A DNA stretch of 64,000 nucleotides from Leucobacter sp. CX169 (GCF_017161405.1 NZ_CP071051.1:372001-436000), one strand, 5' to 3'. Positions 17,101 through 27,642 are shown, counted from the first letter of the stretch. The notes: a model not told the origin generated them from the letters alone. Made by a program: numbers and translations.

Positions 17101-18447
17101 CTACTTCGCCGCCAACGCCGCGGAAACCCGCCGCGCCTCGCGCAGCCCGCCCTCGATCGCCCCGTCGATGAAGCCGCCCCAGAGACTCGCCGTGTCGGTG
17201 CTCGCGAAGTGGACGACGCCGCTCGGCTGTTGCAGCTCGGCGAGGTCGCGCGTCAGCTGACCCGGGCGGTGCGTCATCCAGGTGGTGCGCGAGAGCGGGT
17301 CTTTCATCCAGTCGTGCGCCGTGACCTCGATGACCTCGAGCCCCGGGCGGATCGCGTCGACCGCGGCCTGCACCTCCGCGATGCTCGTGACGTCGAGCTG
17401 CGTGTGGTCCGGGCCGAATCCGACGAGGACGGTGTGCGGCGTGCCGTCGGGATCCTGTCCGGGGTACTCGCTCTTGAGCACGGAGATCGAGTGGCGCTGA
17501 CTCGCGTAGGCGAAGAAGCGGGTCACGTCGCCGCGCACCTTGATCCAGATCTTCAGCCCCTGCGAGGCGACGGTTTCCTGCGCTGCCTTGCGCCAGACCG
17601 CGGGCAGTTCCGGCTCGAACCGGATCCCTGAGGCCGCATTGATCGGCAGCGTGTTCACGATCCGGCGTGTCCGGATGCGCTCGCCGCTCGCCGTCTCGAC
17701 GACCGCGCCGTCCGCATCCTGCGTCACAGCAGTCACGGTGGTGCCCAGCCGAATCTCGCCGGGCACGTCCTCCGCGATGGCGGCGGTCCACGCGGACATG
17801 CCGCCGGCTACTCGGTAGGTGGCTGACGCTTCGTGCATGAGCTGCCAGTGTCCGCCGGTCGCGGCGACCCAGCGGAGCGCGCTCGACAGGCCCACCTCGT
17901 CCAGGCGCGCGTTGACGTGCCCGACCCAGACGGATTCGTTCGCACTTCGCGCCTCGTCGTCAAGGCCGAGGGCGTCGAAGCGGTCCTGGATGCTCAAGGC
18001 GTCGAGCGTTTGAATCTCGCCGACCGTGGGCTCGACGCCCCGCGGGATCGCGGTGCGCACGTCGTCGATGATGCGCTGCTGCCCGTCGTCGATGAGTGTC
18101 ATGAACTCGGCGATGCTGCCCTTGCGTGGCGCGTCGCCCGCACCCAGCCAGTAGGCCTCTTCCGCGGCGGGGCTGCGCACGATTTCACGGCCGTACCGGG
18201 TCATTTCGGCCCAGGTATGCGGCTGTACCCAGTGCACCCAGGTGCCGCCGAGCTCGAGGTCGTGCCCCATGCGTGAATCGGTCCAGGTGCGCCCGCCTAC
18301 GCGGTCGCGTGCCTCGAGCAGGATCACGCGGTGGCCGGCGTGGCCGAGCTCGCGCGCGGCGACCAGCCCAGCAAAGCCGGCTCCGATCACGACAACGTCG
18401 GCTTCCTCTGCGCGAGCGTCTGCGGACGACGGGGTGTTGGGTGTCAT
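17101..18447 (-). CDS. Flavin-containing amine oxidase (putrescine/monoamine oxidase type)
   Basis: A 448-residue FAD enzyme. The dinucleotide fold VVVIGAGFAGLVAARELGHA is at about residues 18-37, followed by EARDRVGGRTW; GGTWVHWVQPHTW marks the substrate-side region, and the C-terminal FAD motif is in TDTASLWGGFIDGAIEGG. These are features of the MAO/putrescine oxidase family, which produce an aldehyde, ammonia and hydrogen peroxide. It starts nine bases after the paralogous gene at 18457-19707 on the same strand, so both are probably one operon. The substrate is not determined by sequence. Confidence 0.88.
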   Translation of the reverse strand: MTPNTPSSADARAEEADVVVIGAGFAGLVAARELGHAGHRVILLEARDRVGGRTWTDSRMGHDLELGGTWVHWVQPHTWAEMTRYGREIVRSPAAEEAYWLGAGDAPRKGSIAEFMTLIDDGQQRIIDDVRTAIPRGVEPTVGEIQTLDALSIQDRFDALGLDDEARSANESVWVGHVNARLDEVGLSSALRWVAATGGHWQLMHEASATYRVAGGMSAWTAAIAEDVPGEIRLGTTVTAVTQDADGAVVETASGERIRTRRIVNTLPINAASGIRFEPELPAVWRKAAQETVASQGLKIWIKVRGDVTRFFAYASQRHSISVLKSEYPGQDPDGTPHTVLVGFGPDHTQLDVTSIAEVQAAVDAIRPGLEVIEVTAHDWMKDPLSRTTWMTHRPGQLTRDLAELQQPSGVVHFASTDTASLWGGFIDGAIEGGLREARRVSAALAAK

Positions 18448-18456
18448 GATCCTGCC

Positions 18457-19707
18457 CTATGCCGTGACGAGCGCGGGCGTGCCCGACAGGACCGGCGCGA
18501 GCGCGCTCGCTGCCCGGACGCCCGACATGACGGCGCCGTTGAGCGACTGCGCAAGCCCCGTGTGCTCGCCGGCGATAGCGACGCGTCCCGCCGCGGTCTC
18601 GAAGGCGCGCGCTTCCTCGGCGGTCCAGTCGAGGGAGGCGGCGGAGTAGGACCCGCGGGCCCAGGGGTCGTTCGACCAGTCGGTGAGGAGCGGCTGGCCG
18701 TCGAGTACGAGCTCGGGGCGCATGCGCTGGAGCTCGGCCAACCAGGTCGCGTGGCCTGAGGCGGTGTCGAGCGCGTCGAGCGCGATACGGCCGCCCGCGA
18801 AGCTCGAGAGCGCGTTGATCCGGTGCTCGCCGTCGGCCGACATCGAACGCCACGACCACCAGTTGTGGGTGTCGCTCGCCAGCGCGACGTCGTTGTCGAC
18901 TGCGCTGAGAGGCACGCCCAACTTGGCAGCGGTGCCCATCAGGCGGTGATCGAGGGCGGCCTGCTGCAACGGGCTCAGCACAAAGCCGAGCTCGAGCTCG
19001 CGCAGCAGCGGCAGCGGGACGGAGATCACTGCGGCGTCGCCGTCGATCGTGGTGCCATCGGCGAGCCGCACCTGTACGCCAGTCGCCGACTGGTCGACAC
19101 CGGCCACGGGGCTCTCGAGGCGCACGGCGTCGCCAAGCCTGCGCGCCAGCTCGATGCTGAGCGACTGGTTGCCGTGCAGGAAGCGGCCGGCGTCTTCGAC
19201 GTATCCGCCGGATGCCGCGGATTCGTGCAGCAGCGACGCTTCTGCGCTCGCGAGGGCAGGATCAATGGCCAGCGAGGTCGACATGCGGCGGTACTGGTGG
19301 TGTGATTCGAAGCCCGAGCCGAGCGCCGCCTCGTGGACGTCGCGAACGGAGACCCGGGTGGCCCCGTCGGCGAGCATGGCGCGTAGCGTCGTGACGAGGA
19401 GCGCGGCCGTCTCGTTCATTTCGGCGACGCTCTGGTGGGTGCCGTGCATGGTGCGACGGCCGTAGCGGACGTTGTGCGTGAGCAGGGGCACCTCGAGCTC
19501 GGCGGACAGGCGCCGGATTGCGAACTCGGTCGGGAAGACGTACTCGCCGCCGCGCTCGGTGACCTGACCATTGTCGAGCTGCTGCGACCAGGTGCGGCCG
19601 CCGACGCGGTCGCGGGCCTCCAGCACGATCGGGTCGTAGCCGGCGCGGCGAAGCTCCCACGCCGCAGTGAGTCCGGAAAGCCCTGCCCCGACAATGATGA
19701 CCTGCAT
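18457..19707 (-). CDS. Second flavin-containing amine oxidase
   Basis: A 416-residue paralogue of its neighbour with the fold VIIVGAGLSGLTAAWELRRA at residues 3-22 and EARDRVGGRTW. The substrate region (ERGGEYVFPTEFAIRRLSAE) and the C-terminal GEHTGLAQSLNGAVMSGVRAA differ clearly from the neighbour, so a different amine substrate is likely. ATG 19707 is preceded by GAGGGG seven bases upstream. First gene of the two-gene unit; divergent from an Lrp-type regulator 162 bp away. Confidence 0.88.
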   Translation of the reverse strand: MQVIIVGAGLSGLTAAWELRRAGYDPIVLEARDRVGGRTWSQQLDNGQVTERGGEYVFPTEFAIRRLSAELEVPLLTHNVRYGRRTMHGTHQSVAEMNETAALLVTTLRAMLADGATRVSVRDVHEAALGSGFESHHQYRRMSTSLAIDPALASAEASLLHESAASGGYVEDAGRFLHGNQSLSIELARRLGDAVRLESPVAGVDQSATGVQVRLADGTTIDGDAAVISVPLPLLRELELGFVLSPLQQAALDHRLMGTAAKLGVPLSAVDNDVALASDTHNWWSWRSMSADGEHRINALSSFAGGRIALDALDTASGHATWLAELQRMRPELVLDGQPLLTDWSNDPWARGSYSAASLDWTAEEARAFETAAGRVAIAGEHTGLAQSLNGAVMSGVRAASALAPVLSGTPALVTA

Positions 19708-19869
19708 GCTGTGCCCCTCGTGAGTGTGCCGGGGAGCGCATCGAGGCACACGGGGCCCGACAGTTTCGCCAGCGGAACTGAATTCTTTGACGACTCTAGC
19801 TGAGTTCTGCCGGGCAGCGTAAACATATTTGCCGAACTCGTCGTGATTTGCTGCAATACTGTCAGGGTG
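19708..19869. promoter_or_regulatory. Divergent promoter region, amine oxidases/Lrp regulator
   Basis: A relatively AT-rich segment (about 19775-19865) separates the two divergent units. For the regulator, TACTGT at 19857-19862 lies seven bases before ATG 19870, suiting a leaderless start. The region is the likely binding site of the Lrp-type protein. No single strong dyad was found. Confidence 0.4.
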
Positions 19870-20805
19870 ATGCCTCCCGCCGCCCCGCACGACTCTCCCG
19901 AAGAGCGCGTCATCACGGCTTTGCGACGAGACGGCAGAATCTCGTTCTCCGCGCTCGCCGCCCGCACGGGGCTCGGACGGGCGCAGGTGTCGGAGATCGC
20001 GCGTGGGTTGATTGCCGATGAGCAGTTGCGCTTCACCACGAGTGTCTCGCCGCTACAGTTCGGCTTTGCAGTGGAAGGGCACCTCGTGCTGGCGGTGCGC
20101 GGCGGCGCGGAGGCGCTCGCCGCAGAGCTGGTCGCCTCGCCGCTCACCACGTTCGTGTCGCTCACGACCGGGGAAACCGCCATCTGCGCGCAACTGCGCT
20201 GCCGGGACCGGACCGAGCTCGCCGAGCTGCTTGACCGAGTGCGCTCGCACCCTGCCGTGCTGAACAGCGGCGTGCACCTCTACGACCGGGTGCACCGCAA
20301 CGTCTACGCGCCCGTCCGCGCCAGCGACGAGCCCGACCGGCTCGACGCCACCGACATCCGGCTCGCGTCCGCGCTCGAGCGGGATGGGCGGGCGTCCGTG
20401 CGAGCGCTCGCGACCGAGCTCGGGCTGCCCGAGGGGTCGGTGCGGCACCGGCTCGGCCGCCTCTTCGGCGCAGATATTGTGCGCGTGGTCGCGGTGCCGA
20501 CCCGCGACACCGGCCGGGCAGTGACACTCGGCTTCGGCGTGCAGCACATCGGATCTGCCGATCAGGCCGCGGCCGAGCTCATTCTGCTCGGCGCGGACTT
20601 CGTAGCGACGGCGGTTGGCGACTGGGGTGTTTTGGGCACGACGCAGTTCCCGACGCTTGCTGCGGCCCAGCGCTTCATCGCCGAGGTGCGGCATCAGGCG
20701 TGGGTCGCCGGGCTCAGCACCTGGCTGCACCTCGAGATTCTGAAAGAGGACTACAGCGTCTCCCAGCGCGGCGCGGGGGAGCGCGCGCCCGCTACAGGCG
20801 GCTAA
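19870..20805 (+). CDS. Lrp/AsnC-family regulator with two DNA-binding units
   Basis: A 311-residue protein built from two Lrp-like halves. The first helix-turn-helix is in EERVITALRRDGRISFSAL followed by ARTGLGRAQVSEIARGL. A second is in LASALERDGRASVRALATEL followed by GLPEGSVRHRLGRLFGADIV. A RAM-like effector segment follows each. Such fused double Lrp proteins are common in actinobacteria and usually control a neighbouring catabolic operon. It is divergent from the amine oxidases, its likely target. Its end overlaps the convergent punA end by 14 bp. Confidence 0.82.
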   Translation: MPPAAPHDSPEERVITALRRDGRISFSALAARTGLGRAQVSEIARGLIADEQLRFTTSVSPLQFGFAVEGHLVLAVRGGAEALAAELVASPLTTFVSLTTGETAICAQLRCRDRTELAELLDRVRSHPAVLNSGVHLYDRVHRNVYAPVRASDEPDRLDATDIRLASALERDGRASVRALATELGLPEGSVRHRLGRLFGADIVRVVAVPTRDTGRAVTLGFGVQHIGSADQAAAELILLGADFVATAVGDWGVLGTTQFPTLAAAQRFIAEVRHQAWVAGLSTWLHLEILKEDYSVSQRGAGERAPATGG

Positions 20806-21604
20806 TCACTCCCGCGAGCAACTCGCCGAGTCGTCCCTCTGCCGCACGGCCCGCCTCGAGGACCTCCTCGTGGCTGAGCGGGGTCTCCTGGATGCCCGCG
20901 GCCAGGTTCGTGACGAACGAGAAACCGAGAATCTCCATGCCAGCCTGACGCGCCGCGATCGCCTCGAGCGCGGTGGACATGCCGACGGTCTGGCCGCCGA
21001 TGATCTGGAGGTAGCGCACCTCGGCAGGGGTCTCGTAGTGCGGTCCGGGCAGCTGGACGTAGACGCCCTCCTGCAGTTCGGGGACGGCAGTGCGCGCGAG
21101 GTCGCGGAGGCGCTGCGAGTACAGATCGGTCAGGTCGACGAAGTTTGCGCCCTCGATGGGCGAGGTGGCGGTGAGGTTGAGGTGGTCGCTAATGAGGACC
21201 GCCTCGCCCGCGGCGAACTTGGGGTCGAGGCCCCCGGCGCCGTTCGTGAGGATGAGGATCTTCGCGCCCGCCGCCGCCGCAGTGCGGACGCCGTGCACGA
21301 CCGCACGCACGCCGTGGCCCTCGTAGAAGTGGGTGCGCGCGCCAATGACGAGGGCGTGGCGCCCGTCGGGCAGCCTGATCGAAGTGAGCTTCCCGCCGTG
21401 ACCCGCGACTGCGGAAGCGTGGAAGCCCGGGACCTGCTCGGCCGGAATCTCGGAGACGACCTCGCCGAGGAGGCCCGCGGCCTTGCCCCAGCCGCTGCCG
21501 AGCACGAGCGCGAGATCGTGGCGCGGGACGCCGCTGAGTTCCGCGAGCACGCGGGCGGCTTCGGTTGCGAGGGCGGTGGGGTCGGTTGCGGGTGCGTCGC
21601 TCAT
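20792..21604 (-). CDS. punA: Purine nucleoside phosphorylase
   Basis: A 270-residue trimeric-class PNP that releases purine bases from (deoxy)inosine or guanosine. Phosphate-binding LVLGSGWG is near residue 34; RTHFYEGHG, LTNGAGGLDP, the substrate motif LPGPHYETPAEVR and the FVTNLAAG motif complete the family pattern. ATG 21604 has no Shine-Dalgarno sequence. TACACT on the minus strand (21611-21616) ends six bases upstream, so the transcript is probably leaderless. With add and deoA it forms a dispersed nucleoside salvage set. Confidence 0.93.
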   Translation of the reverse strand: MSDAPATDPTALATEAARVLAELSGVPRHDLALVLGSGWGKAAGLLGEVVSEIPAEQVPGFHASAVAGHGGKLTSIRLPDGRHALVIGARTHFYEGHGVRAVVHGVRTAAAAGAKILILTNGAGGLDPKFAAGEAVLISDHLNLTATSPIEGANFVDLTDLYSQRLRDLARTAVPELQEGVYVQLPGPHYETPAEVRYLQIIGGQTVGMSTALEAIAARQAGMEILGFSFVTNLAAGIQETPLSHEEVLEAGRAAEGRLGELLAGVISRL

Positions 21605-21698
21605 GGGGAAAGTGTATTTGAGATGGGGGCGGACGGGCTGGGCGGTTCGCACCCAAGTTGTGCCGATCCCGACTTTCACTGTACGTTGGTGGCAGATC

Positions 21699-21762
21699 GA
21701 CTGAACACAGTGTTCAGTCATCGGGATTGACTGTTCAGTATGGGCAAAGCCGCCACTGAACA
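21699..21762. promoter_or_regulatory. Operator array before the XRE-cupin regulator
   Basis: A perfect palindrome at 21699-21719 has ten-base arms GACTGAACAC and GTGTTCAGTC around a central A. Two more half-sites follow: TGTTCAGT at 21732-21739 and ACTGAACA at 21755-21762. The array sits 34-97 bp before the regulator start, as expected for autoregulation and control of the downstream transporter genes. Binding is inferred. Confidence 0.7.
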
Positions 21763-21795
21763 GAACACACGGAAAGCAACGAGGGTTTCTGAGTA

Positions 21796-22374
21796 ATGAG
21801 TGTCGAACGAGATCTTGGTGAGCGGGTCGCGCAGTTCCGCGAGCTCCGCGGCCTCAGCATGCGCGCGCTCGCCGCAGCGGCCGGAGTCAGCCCGAGCTTT
21901 TTGAGTCAGCTCGAGAATGGCCGGACGAACGCGAGCGTGGCCTCACTGCGCAAGATCGCCGGCGCGTTGGGGGTCACCCCGGCGACCCTGCTCGACGCAT
22001 CGACGGGCCACACCCGCGGGGTGCTGCGCGCGGCCGACCGGCCGACGCTGCCACTCGAGGGCGCCGAGAAGTTCGTCGTATCGCTGGCTCCGCTGCGAAA
22101 CCTCGAGGTCTACGCCGGAAGCTTTGCGCCCGGCGGCAGCACCGGCCCCGACGCCTACACCCATGGGAACGCGCAGGAGTTCTTCGTCGTCGTAGCGGGC
22201 ACGATCACCCTCGAGCTGGGCGACGAGCGTTACGTCATGCACAAGGACGACTCGATCGAGTTCCTCAGCTCGATGCCGCACCGGATGGTCAACGAGTCCG
22301 ACGGCATCGCCGAAGTGCTCTGGATCAACAGCCCTCCCACCGAGGCTGAAGCGATCCACCGGGCCGAGCCCTAA
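21796..22374 (+). CDS. XRE-family regulator with C-terminal cupin (PuuR-like)
   Basis: A 192-residue regulator. The helix-turn-helix is at about residues 8-62 (RVAQFRELRGLSMRALAAAA followed by GVSPSFLSQLENGR). The cupin effector domain spans roughly 110-185 with HGNAQEFFVVVAG and PHRMVNES. This layout matches PuuR and related repressors of polyamine or amino-acid catabolism. It is the first gene of a long plus-strand unit, 46 bp ahead of a PotD-like gene, with an operator array upstream. Confidence 0.88.
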   Translation: MSVERDLGERVAQFRELRGLSMRALAAAAGVSPSFLSQLENGRTNASVASLRKIAGALGVTPATLLDASTGHTRGVLRAADRPTLPLEGAEKFVVSLAPLRNLEVYAGSFAPGGSTGPDAYTHGNAQEFFVVVAGTITLELGDERYVMHKDDSIEFLSSMPHRMVNESDGIAEVLWINSPPTEAEAIHRAEP

Positions 22375-22420
22375 CTACTTTCTCTCCCCACCCACTCCAC
22401 CCCGATCGAAGGAGATCACC

Positions 22421-23536
22421 ATGTCCACGAAGCACCGCAAGATCGCGCTGGCCGTTTCCGGCCTCGCGGTTGCAGGACTCCTGGCGGGCTGCTCCGGCGC
22501 CCAGCAGGCCGTCGAGGTTGACCTCGGCAGCGGACCGGCAGTCGCCGGCACCGTCAAGGAGGGGGCCCTCAAGGGACTCACTCTGACCCTCGCCTCCTGG
22601 GGCGGCCTCTACCAGGAGGGCCAGGTCGAGGCGGCTTCGGTGCCCTTCGCGAAGGCGTCGGGCGCCACCATGCTTGACGACGGACCGACCGAGTACGCGA
22701 AGATCAAAGCTCAGGTCGACAACAACGCAGTCACCTGGGACATCGTCGACACCGACATCATCTGGGCAGACAAGAACTGCGGCGAAGAGGGCCTCCTGAT
22801 GGACCTCGACACCACCATCGTCGACACCTCGAACATCCCCGAGGGCCTCGTCGGCGACTGCTACGTCCCCGCAATGCAGTACGCCAACGTCTTCATGTAC
22901 AACGACGACAAGTTCTCGGACACCCCCACGAGCTGGGCTGACTTCTTCGACACCGAGAAGTTCCCGGGCAAGCGCGCGATCGCTGGCTTCGAGGACATCG
23001 GCCCCGGCGTCTACGAGGCCGCGCTGCTCGCCGATGGCGTTCCCGCAGACGAGCTCTACCCCCTCGACATGGATCGCGCGTACCAGAAGCTCGACACCAT
23101 CAAGGACTCGCTGATCTACTGGAAGACCGGCGCCGAGTCGCAGCAGATGCTCGAAACGGGCGAAGCGGACATGGCGATCGTCTGGTCGGGCCGCGCCTTC
23201 GGCGCTGCCGAGAACGGCGCGAACTACAAGCCCGTCTGGAACCAGGCGCTCGTCATTGCTGACGCACTCGCTGTCCCGAAGAACGCCAAGAACCCCGAGG
23301 CGGCCTTCGCGTACATCAACTTCTACCTCGGCGCCGACCCGCAGGCACGCCTCACCGAGATCACCTCGTACTCGCCGGTGCACATGGACGCGAAGCCGGA
23401 GCTCAGCGAGCTCGGCAACGAGTACCTCATCACCAACCCCGAGATCGCCGAGCAGCTCGTTCCGACCGACGCGAGCTGGTGGGCGAAGAACTACGATGCT
23501 GAGCTCGAGCGCTGGCTCGAATGGATGCAGGGCTAA
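22421..23536 (+). CDS. Polyamine-type ABC transporter substrate-binding lipoprotein (system 2)
   Basis: A 371-residue lipoprotein with lipobox LAGC at about residues 21-24 and PotD-like features: LTLTLASWGGLYQEGQVEAA and the WKTGAESQQMLETGEADMAI region. The start has a good Shine-Dalgarno sequence, GAAGGAG. It closely resembles the binding protein of system 3 at 40776-41903 (both have a KEGAL/KAGAL segment, then GQxEA and PFAKASGATM), indicating paralogous systems. The permeases and ATPase follow immediately. The ligand is probably an amine or polyamine. Confidence 0.92.
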   Translation: MSTKHRKIALAVSGLAVAGLLAGCSGAQQAVEVDLGSGPAVAGTVKEGALKGLTLTLASWGGLYQEGQVEAASVPFAKASGATMLDDGPTEYAKIKAQVDNNAVTWDIVDTDIIWADKNCGEEGLLMDLDTTIVDTSNIPEGLVGDCYVPAMQYANVFMYNDDKFSDTPTSWADFFDTEKFPGKRAIAGFEDIGPGVYEAALLADGVPADELYPLDMDRAYQKLDTIKDSLIYWKTGAESQQMLETGEADMAIVWSGRAFGAAENGANYKPVWNQALVIADALAVPKNAKNPEAAFAYINFYLGADPQARLTEITSYSPVHMDAKPELSELGNEYLITNPEIAEQLVPTDASWWAKNYDAELERWLEWMQG

Positions 23537-23539
23537 CTC

Positions 23540-24418
23540 ATGACTGAGACCGCACTCCTCGGGGGGCGCGAGCGACCAAAGCTCCGCTCCTCGGGGCGGG
23601 CGCTGCTCCTGCTGCTGCCCGCGTACGCCCTCTTGATTGGTGTCTTTGCGTACCCCGTGCTGGAAAGCATGGTCCGCAGCTTCACCGAGCCAGTGCCCGG
23701 CATGGACAACTATGTGTGGGCGCTCTCAAACAAGAACAACCTGGCCGTGATCGGCCGTACCTTCGGGAACGGCCTCATTGCGACCGTGGTCTGCCTCGTG
23801 CTCGCGTACCCGTACGCCTACCTCATGACCATCGTCGGGAAGCGGGCTCGCGCCGTCCTGATCGTGATCGCGCTCATCCCCTTCTGGACGTCGCTCATGA
23901 TCCGCACGTTCGCCTGGATCGTTCTGCTGCAGGACGGTGGCGTCGTAAACTCGCTGCTCGGCCTCATCGGCATCGGCCCGCTCGAACTGTTGCGCACGAA
24001 CACTGGCGTGATCATCGGCCTGAGCCAGGTGCTCATGCCCTTCATGGTCCTGCCGCTGTACGCCGTCATGAGCGGCATCGATCTGCGCCTCGTCACCGCG
24101 GCGCGTTCCCTCGGGGCAAGCCCGTTCAGCGCCTTCATGCGGGTCTTCGTGCCGCTCTCGATCCCCGGGATCGCGGCGGGATCGCTGCTCGTGTTTATCC
24201 AGGCGCTCGGCTTCTACGTGACTCCGGCGCTCCTCGGATCCCCGTCTGACAGCATGCTCGCTCAGTCCATCTACGCGCAGGTCAGCGGCCTGCTGCAGTG
24301 GGGTCGAGGCGGCGCGCTCGGCGTGATCCTGCTGGTGATCACCCTGCTGTTGCTCGGGATCATCGGTCTCGTCTCCAAGCTCGGAAGCAAGCGCGGAATT
24401 GCGGTGAAGGTCTTCTAA
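23540..24418 (+). CDS. ABC transporter permease, PotB-like (system 2)
   Basis: A 292-residue inner-membrane protein with about six helices. The EAA-like loop that contacts the ATPase is seen in LVTAARSLGASPFSAFMRVFV followed by PLSIPGIAAG. It starts three bases after the binding-protein stop, and its stop overlaps the next permease start (TAATG). It forms the translocation pore with the PotC-like partner. Confidence 0.93.
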   Translation: MTETALLGGRERPKLRSSGRALLLLLPAYALLIGVFAYPVLESMVRSFTEPVPGMDNYVWALSNKNNLAVIGRTFGNGLIATVVCLVLAYPYAYLMTIVGKRARAVLIVIALIPFWTSLMIRTFAWIVLLQDGGVVNSLLGLIGIGPLELLRTNTGVIIGLSQVLMPFMVLPLYAVMSGIDLRLVTAARSLGASPFSAFMRVFVPLSIPGIAAGSLLVFIQALGFYVTPALLGSPSDSMLAQSIYAQVSGLLQWGRGGALGVILLVITLLLLGIIGLVSKLGSKRGIAVKVF

Positions 24419-25207
24419 TGTTGAAAGCACATCCCCTCACCAAGACCATCCTCTGGATTCTGGCCGGCCTGGTCTCGATCTGGCTGGTCGCCCCGAGCCT
24501 GATCGTGATTCCCCTGAGCTTCACCGACAAGGTCTCGCTCGTCTTCCCGCCCTCGGGCTGGTCACTCCGGTGGTACGAATCGTTCTTTACTGACCCGGCC
24601 TGGACGATGGCACTCGGCAACTCGCTGCTCATCGGCGTGCTGGTCGCTGTCGTGGCCACCGTGCTTGGCCTGCTCGCCTCCCTCGGCCTGCGCCGGATGA
24701 CGAACAAGAAGCTCGCCGCCGGACTGACCGCCGGCATGCTCGCCCCGATGGTCGTCCCCGGCATTGTCGTCGCAATCGGCCTCTACGCGGTGTTCCTGAA
24801 GGCCGGACTCGTGGGTACCCTGATCGGTTTCGTCCTCGCGCACACCGTGCTGGCGCTGCCGTTCACGGTGGTCGCGATCACCGCGGGCTTCGCGGGCTTC
24901 GATTCCCGGCTGGAACTCGCGGCCATGAGCCTCGGGGCGAGCCGGGTGACCACCTTCTTCAAAGTCACCCTGCCGAACATCGTCCCCGGCATGGTCTCGG
25001 GGGCGCTCTTCGCCTTCGTGACTTCGTTTGACGAGGTTATGCTCTCGCTCTTCATCAAGAGCCCGTACTTGAACACCCTCCCGGTGCTCATGTACTCGAG
25101 CGTGACGCGCGACACCGACCCGACGCTGGCGGCAGCCGCCACCGTCATTCTCCTCATCACCACGGCCCTGGTCATCCTGGGTCTGAGCCTCTCCGGAAGG
25201 AAAAAGC

Positions 25208-25227
<20 letters not shown>
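24418..25227 (+). CDS. ABC transporter permease, PotC-like (system 2)
   Basis: A 269-residue membrane protein. The EAA loop is in LELAAMSLGASRVTTFFKVT followed by LPNIVPGMVSG, and the C-terminal FVTSFDEVMLSLFI is typical of PotC proteins. I chose ATG 24418, which overlaps the preceding TAA, over upstream in-frame starts inside the potB-like gene. It overlaps the ATPase gene by 20 bp, suggesting translational coupling. Confidence 0.92.
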
Positions 25228-26224
<997 letters not shown>

Positions 26225-26271
26225 TTCTACCCAGATTTCACGCAACGACGCACACAAGAGAAAGAAGCACC

Positions 26272-27642
26272 ATGATTAACGGCAACGTGTCCCACTGGTG
26301 GCAGGACATCGGGGCACCCCAGTCGCGGCCTGCGCTGCCCGGGGACCTGACCGCGGACGTCGCTATCGTCGGCGCCGGCTACACGGGCCTGTGGACGGCC
26401 TACTACCTGAAGCAGGCAAAGCCTGAGCTTCGCGTCGTCATTATTGAGCAGCGCCACGTGGGCTATGGCGCCTCGGGTCGCAACGGCGGCTGGTTGACGA
26501 ACGCGATCACCGGTGGCCGTGAGCAGTACGTCAAGTCGCACGGACGGGACGCCGCCGAGCGGTTCCAGCGGGCGATGAACGACACGGTCGACGAGGTCAT
26601 CCGGGTCGCCGCGGCAGAGGGCATCGACGCCGACATCAAGAAGGGTGGCGAGTTCAACGTCGCTTACACCCCGGCCCAGGAGGCGCGCATTCGCGGGTTC
26701 GCGGCGGCCGAGCAGGCGTGGAAGTCCACCGATCTGCAACTGCTCGAGGCGAGCGAGGCAAAGGCCAAGATCAACGTCGCGAACACGCGTGCCGCCGTCT
26801 GGCACCCGCACAGCGCGCGGATCCAGCCCGCAAAGCTCGCCAAGGGCCTGGCCGACACGGTCGAGCGCATGGGCGTCGAGATCTACGAGAACACGCGCGC
26901 CGAAGAGATCACACCACACCGCGTGCGCACCACGCACGGGACGGTTTCGGCCGACTACATTGTGCGCGCGACCGAGGGCTTCACCGCCGGCCTCAAGGGC
27001 CTGAAGCGCCTCTGGCTGCCGATGAACTCGTCGCTGATCGCGACCGAGCCGCTCGCGCAGAGCGTGTGGGACGAGCTGAACTGGAGCCAGGGCGAGGTGC
27101 TCGGCGACTTCGCTCACGTCTACATGTATGCGCAGCGCACCGCTGACGACCGCATCGCCATCGGCGGCCGTGGGGTGCCCTACAAGTTCGGCTCGAAGAC
27201 CGACCTCGACGGCAATACGCCTGAGGAAACGGCCAAGACCCTCAGCGAGATCCTGCACCGCTTCTTCCCCGCGACGCAAGGAGCGGCCATCGACCACGTG
27301 TGGTCTGGCGTGCTGGGTGTGCCGCGAGACTGGGCCGCGACCGTCGGTCTCGACCGCGAGACGGGAATTGCCTGGGGCGGCGGGTACGTCGGCACTGGCG
27401 TCACTACGACGAACCTCTCGGGCCGCACGATCACCGACCTGATCCTGGGGAACAAGACCGAACTGACGACGCTGCCGTGGGTCAACCACAAGGTGCGCAA
27501 GTGGGAGCCGGAGCCGCTGCGCTGGCTCGCTACCAAGGGTCTGTATGCTGCCTATGGAATGGCGGATCGGGCGGAGCTGAACGGGCGAGAGACGACCTCG
27601 CCGATCGCGCACATTGCAGACGTTGTTACGGGGCGCGGCTAG
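26272..27642 (+). CDS. FAD-dependent amine/amino-acid oxidase (PuuB/DadA-like)
   Basis: A 456-residue DAO-family flavoprotein. The FAD fold VAIVGAGYTGLWTAYYLKQA is at about residues 28-47, followed by QRHVGYGASGRNGGWL, a pattern typical of gamma-glutamylputrescine oxidase and related enzymes. It follows the transporter by 47 bp and precedes a cupin and an amidohydrolase. In Escherichia coli, PuuB oxidises gamma-glutamylputrescine, but no PuuA, PuuC or PuuD gene is nearby here. The real substrate may therefore be another amine or N-substituted amino acid. Confidence 0.82.
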   Translation: MINGNVSHWWQDIGAPQSRPALPGDLTADVAIVGAGYTGLWTAYYLKQAKPELRVVIIEQRHVGYGASGRNGGWLTNAITGGREQYVKSHGRDAAERFQRAMNDTVDEVIRVAAAEGIDADIKKGGEFNVAYTPAQEARIRGFAAAEQAWKSTDLQLLEASEAKAKINVANTRAAVWHPHSARIQPAKLAKGLADTVERMGVEIYENTRAEEITPHRVRTTHGTVSADYIVRATEGFTAGLKGLKRLWLPMNSSLIATEPLAQSVWDELNWSQGEVLGDFAHVYMYAQRTADDRIAIGGRGVPYKFGSKTDLDGNTPEETAKTLSEILHRFFPATQGAAIDHVWSGVLGVPRDWAATVGLDRETGIAWGGGYVGTGVTTTNLSGRTITDLILGNKTELTTLPWVNHKVRKWEPEPLRWLATKGLYAAYGMADRAELNGRETTSPIAHIADVVTGRG

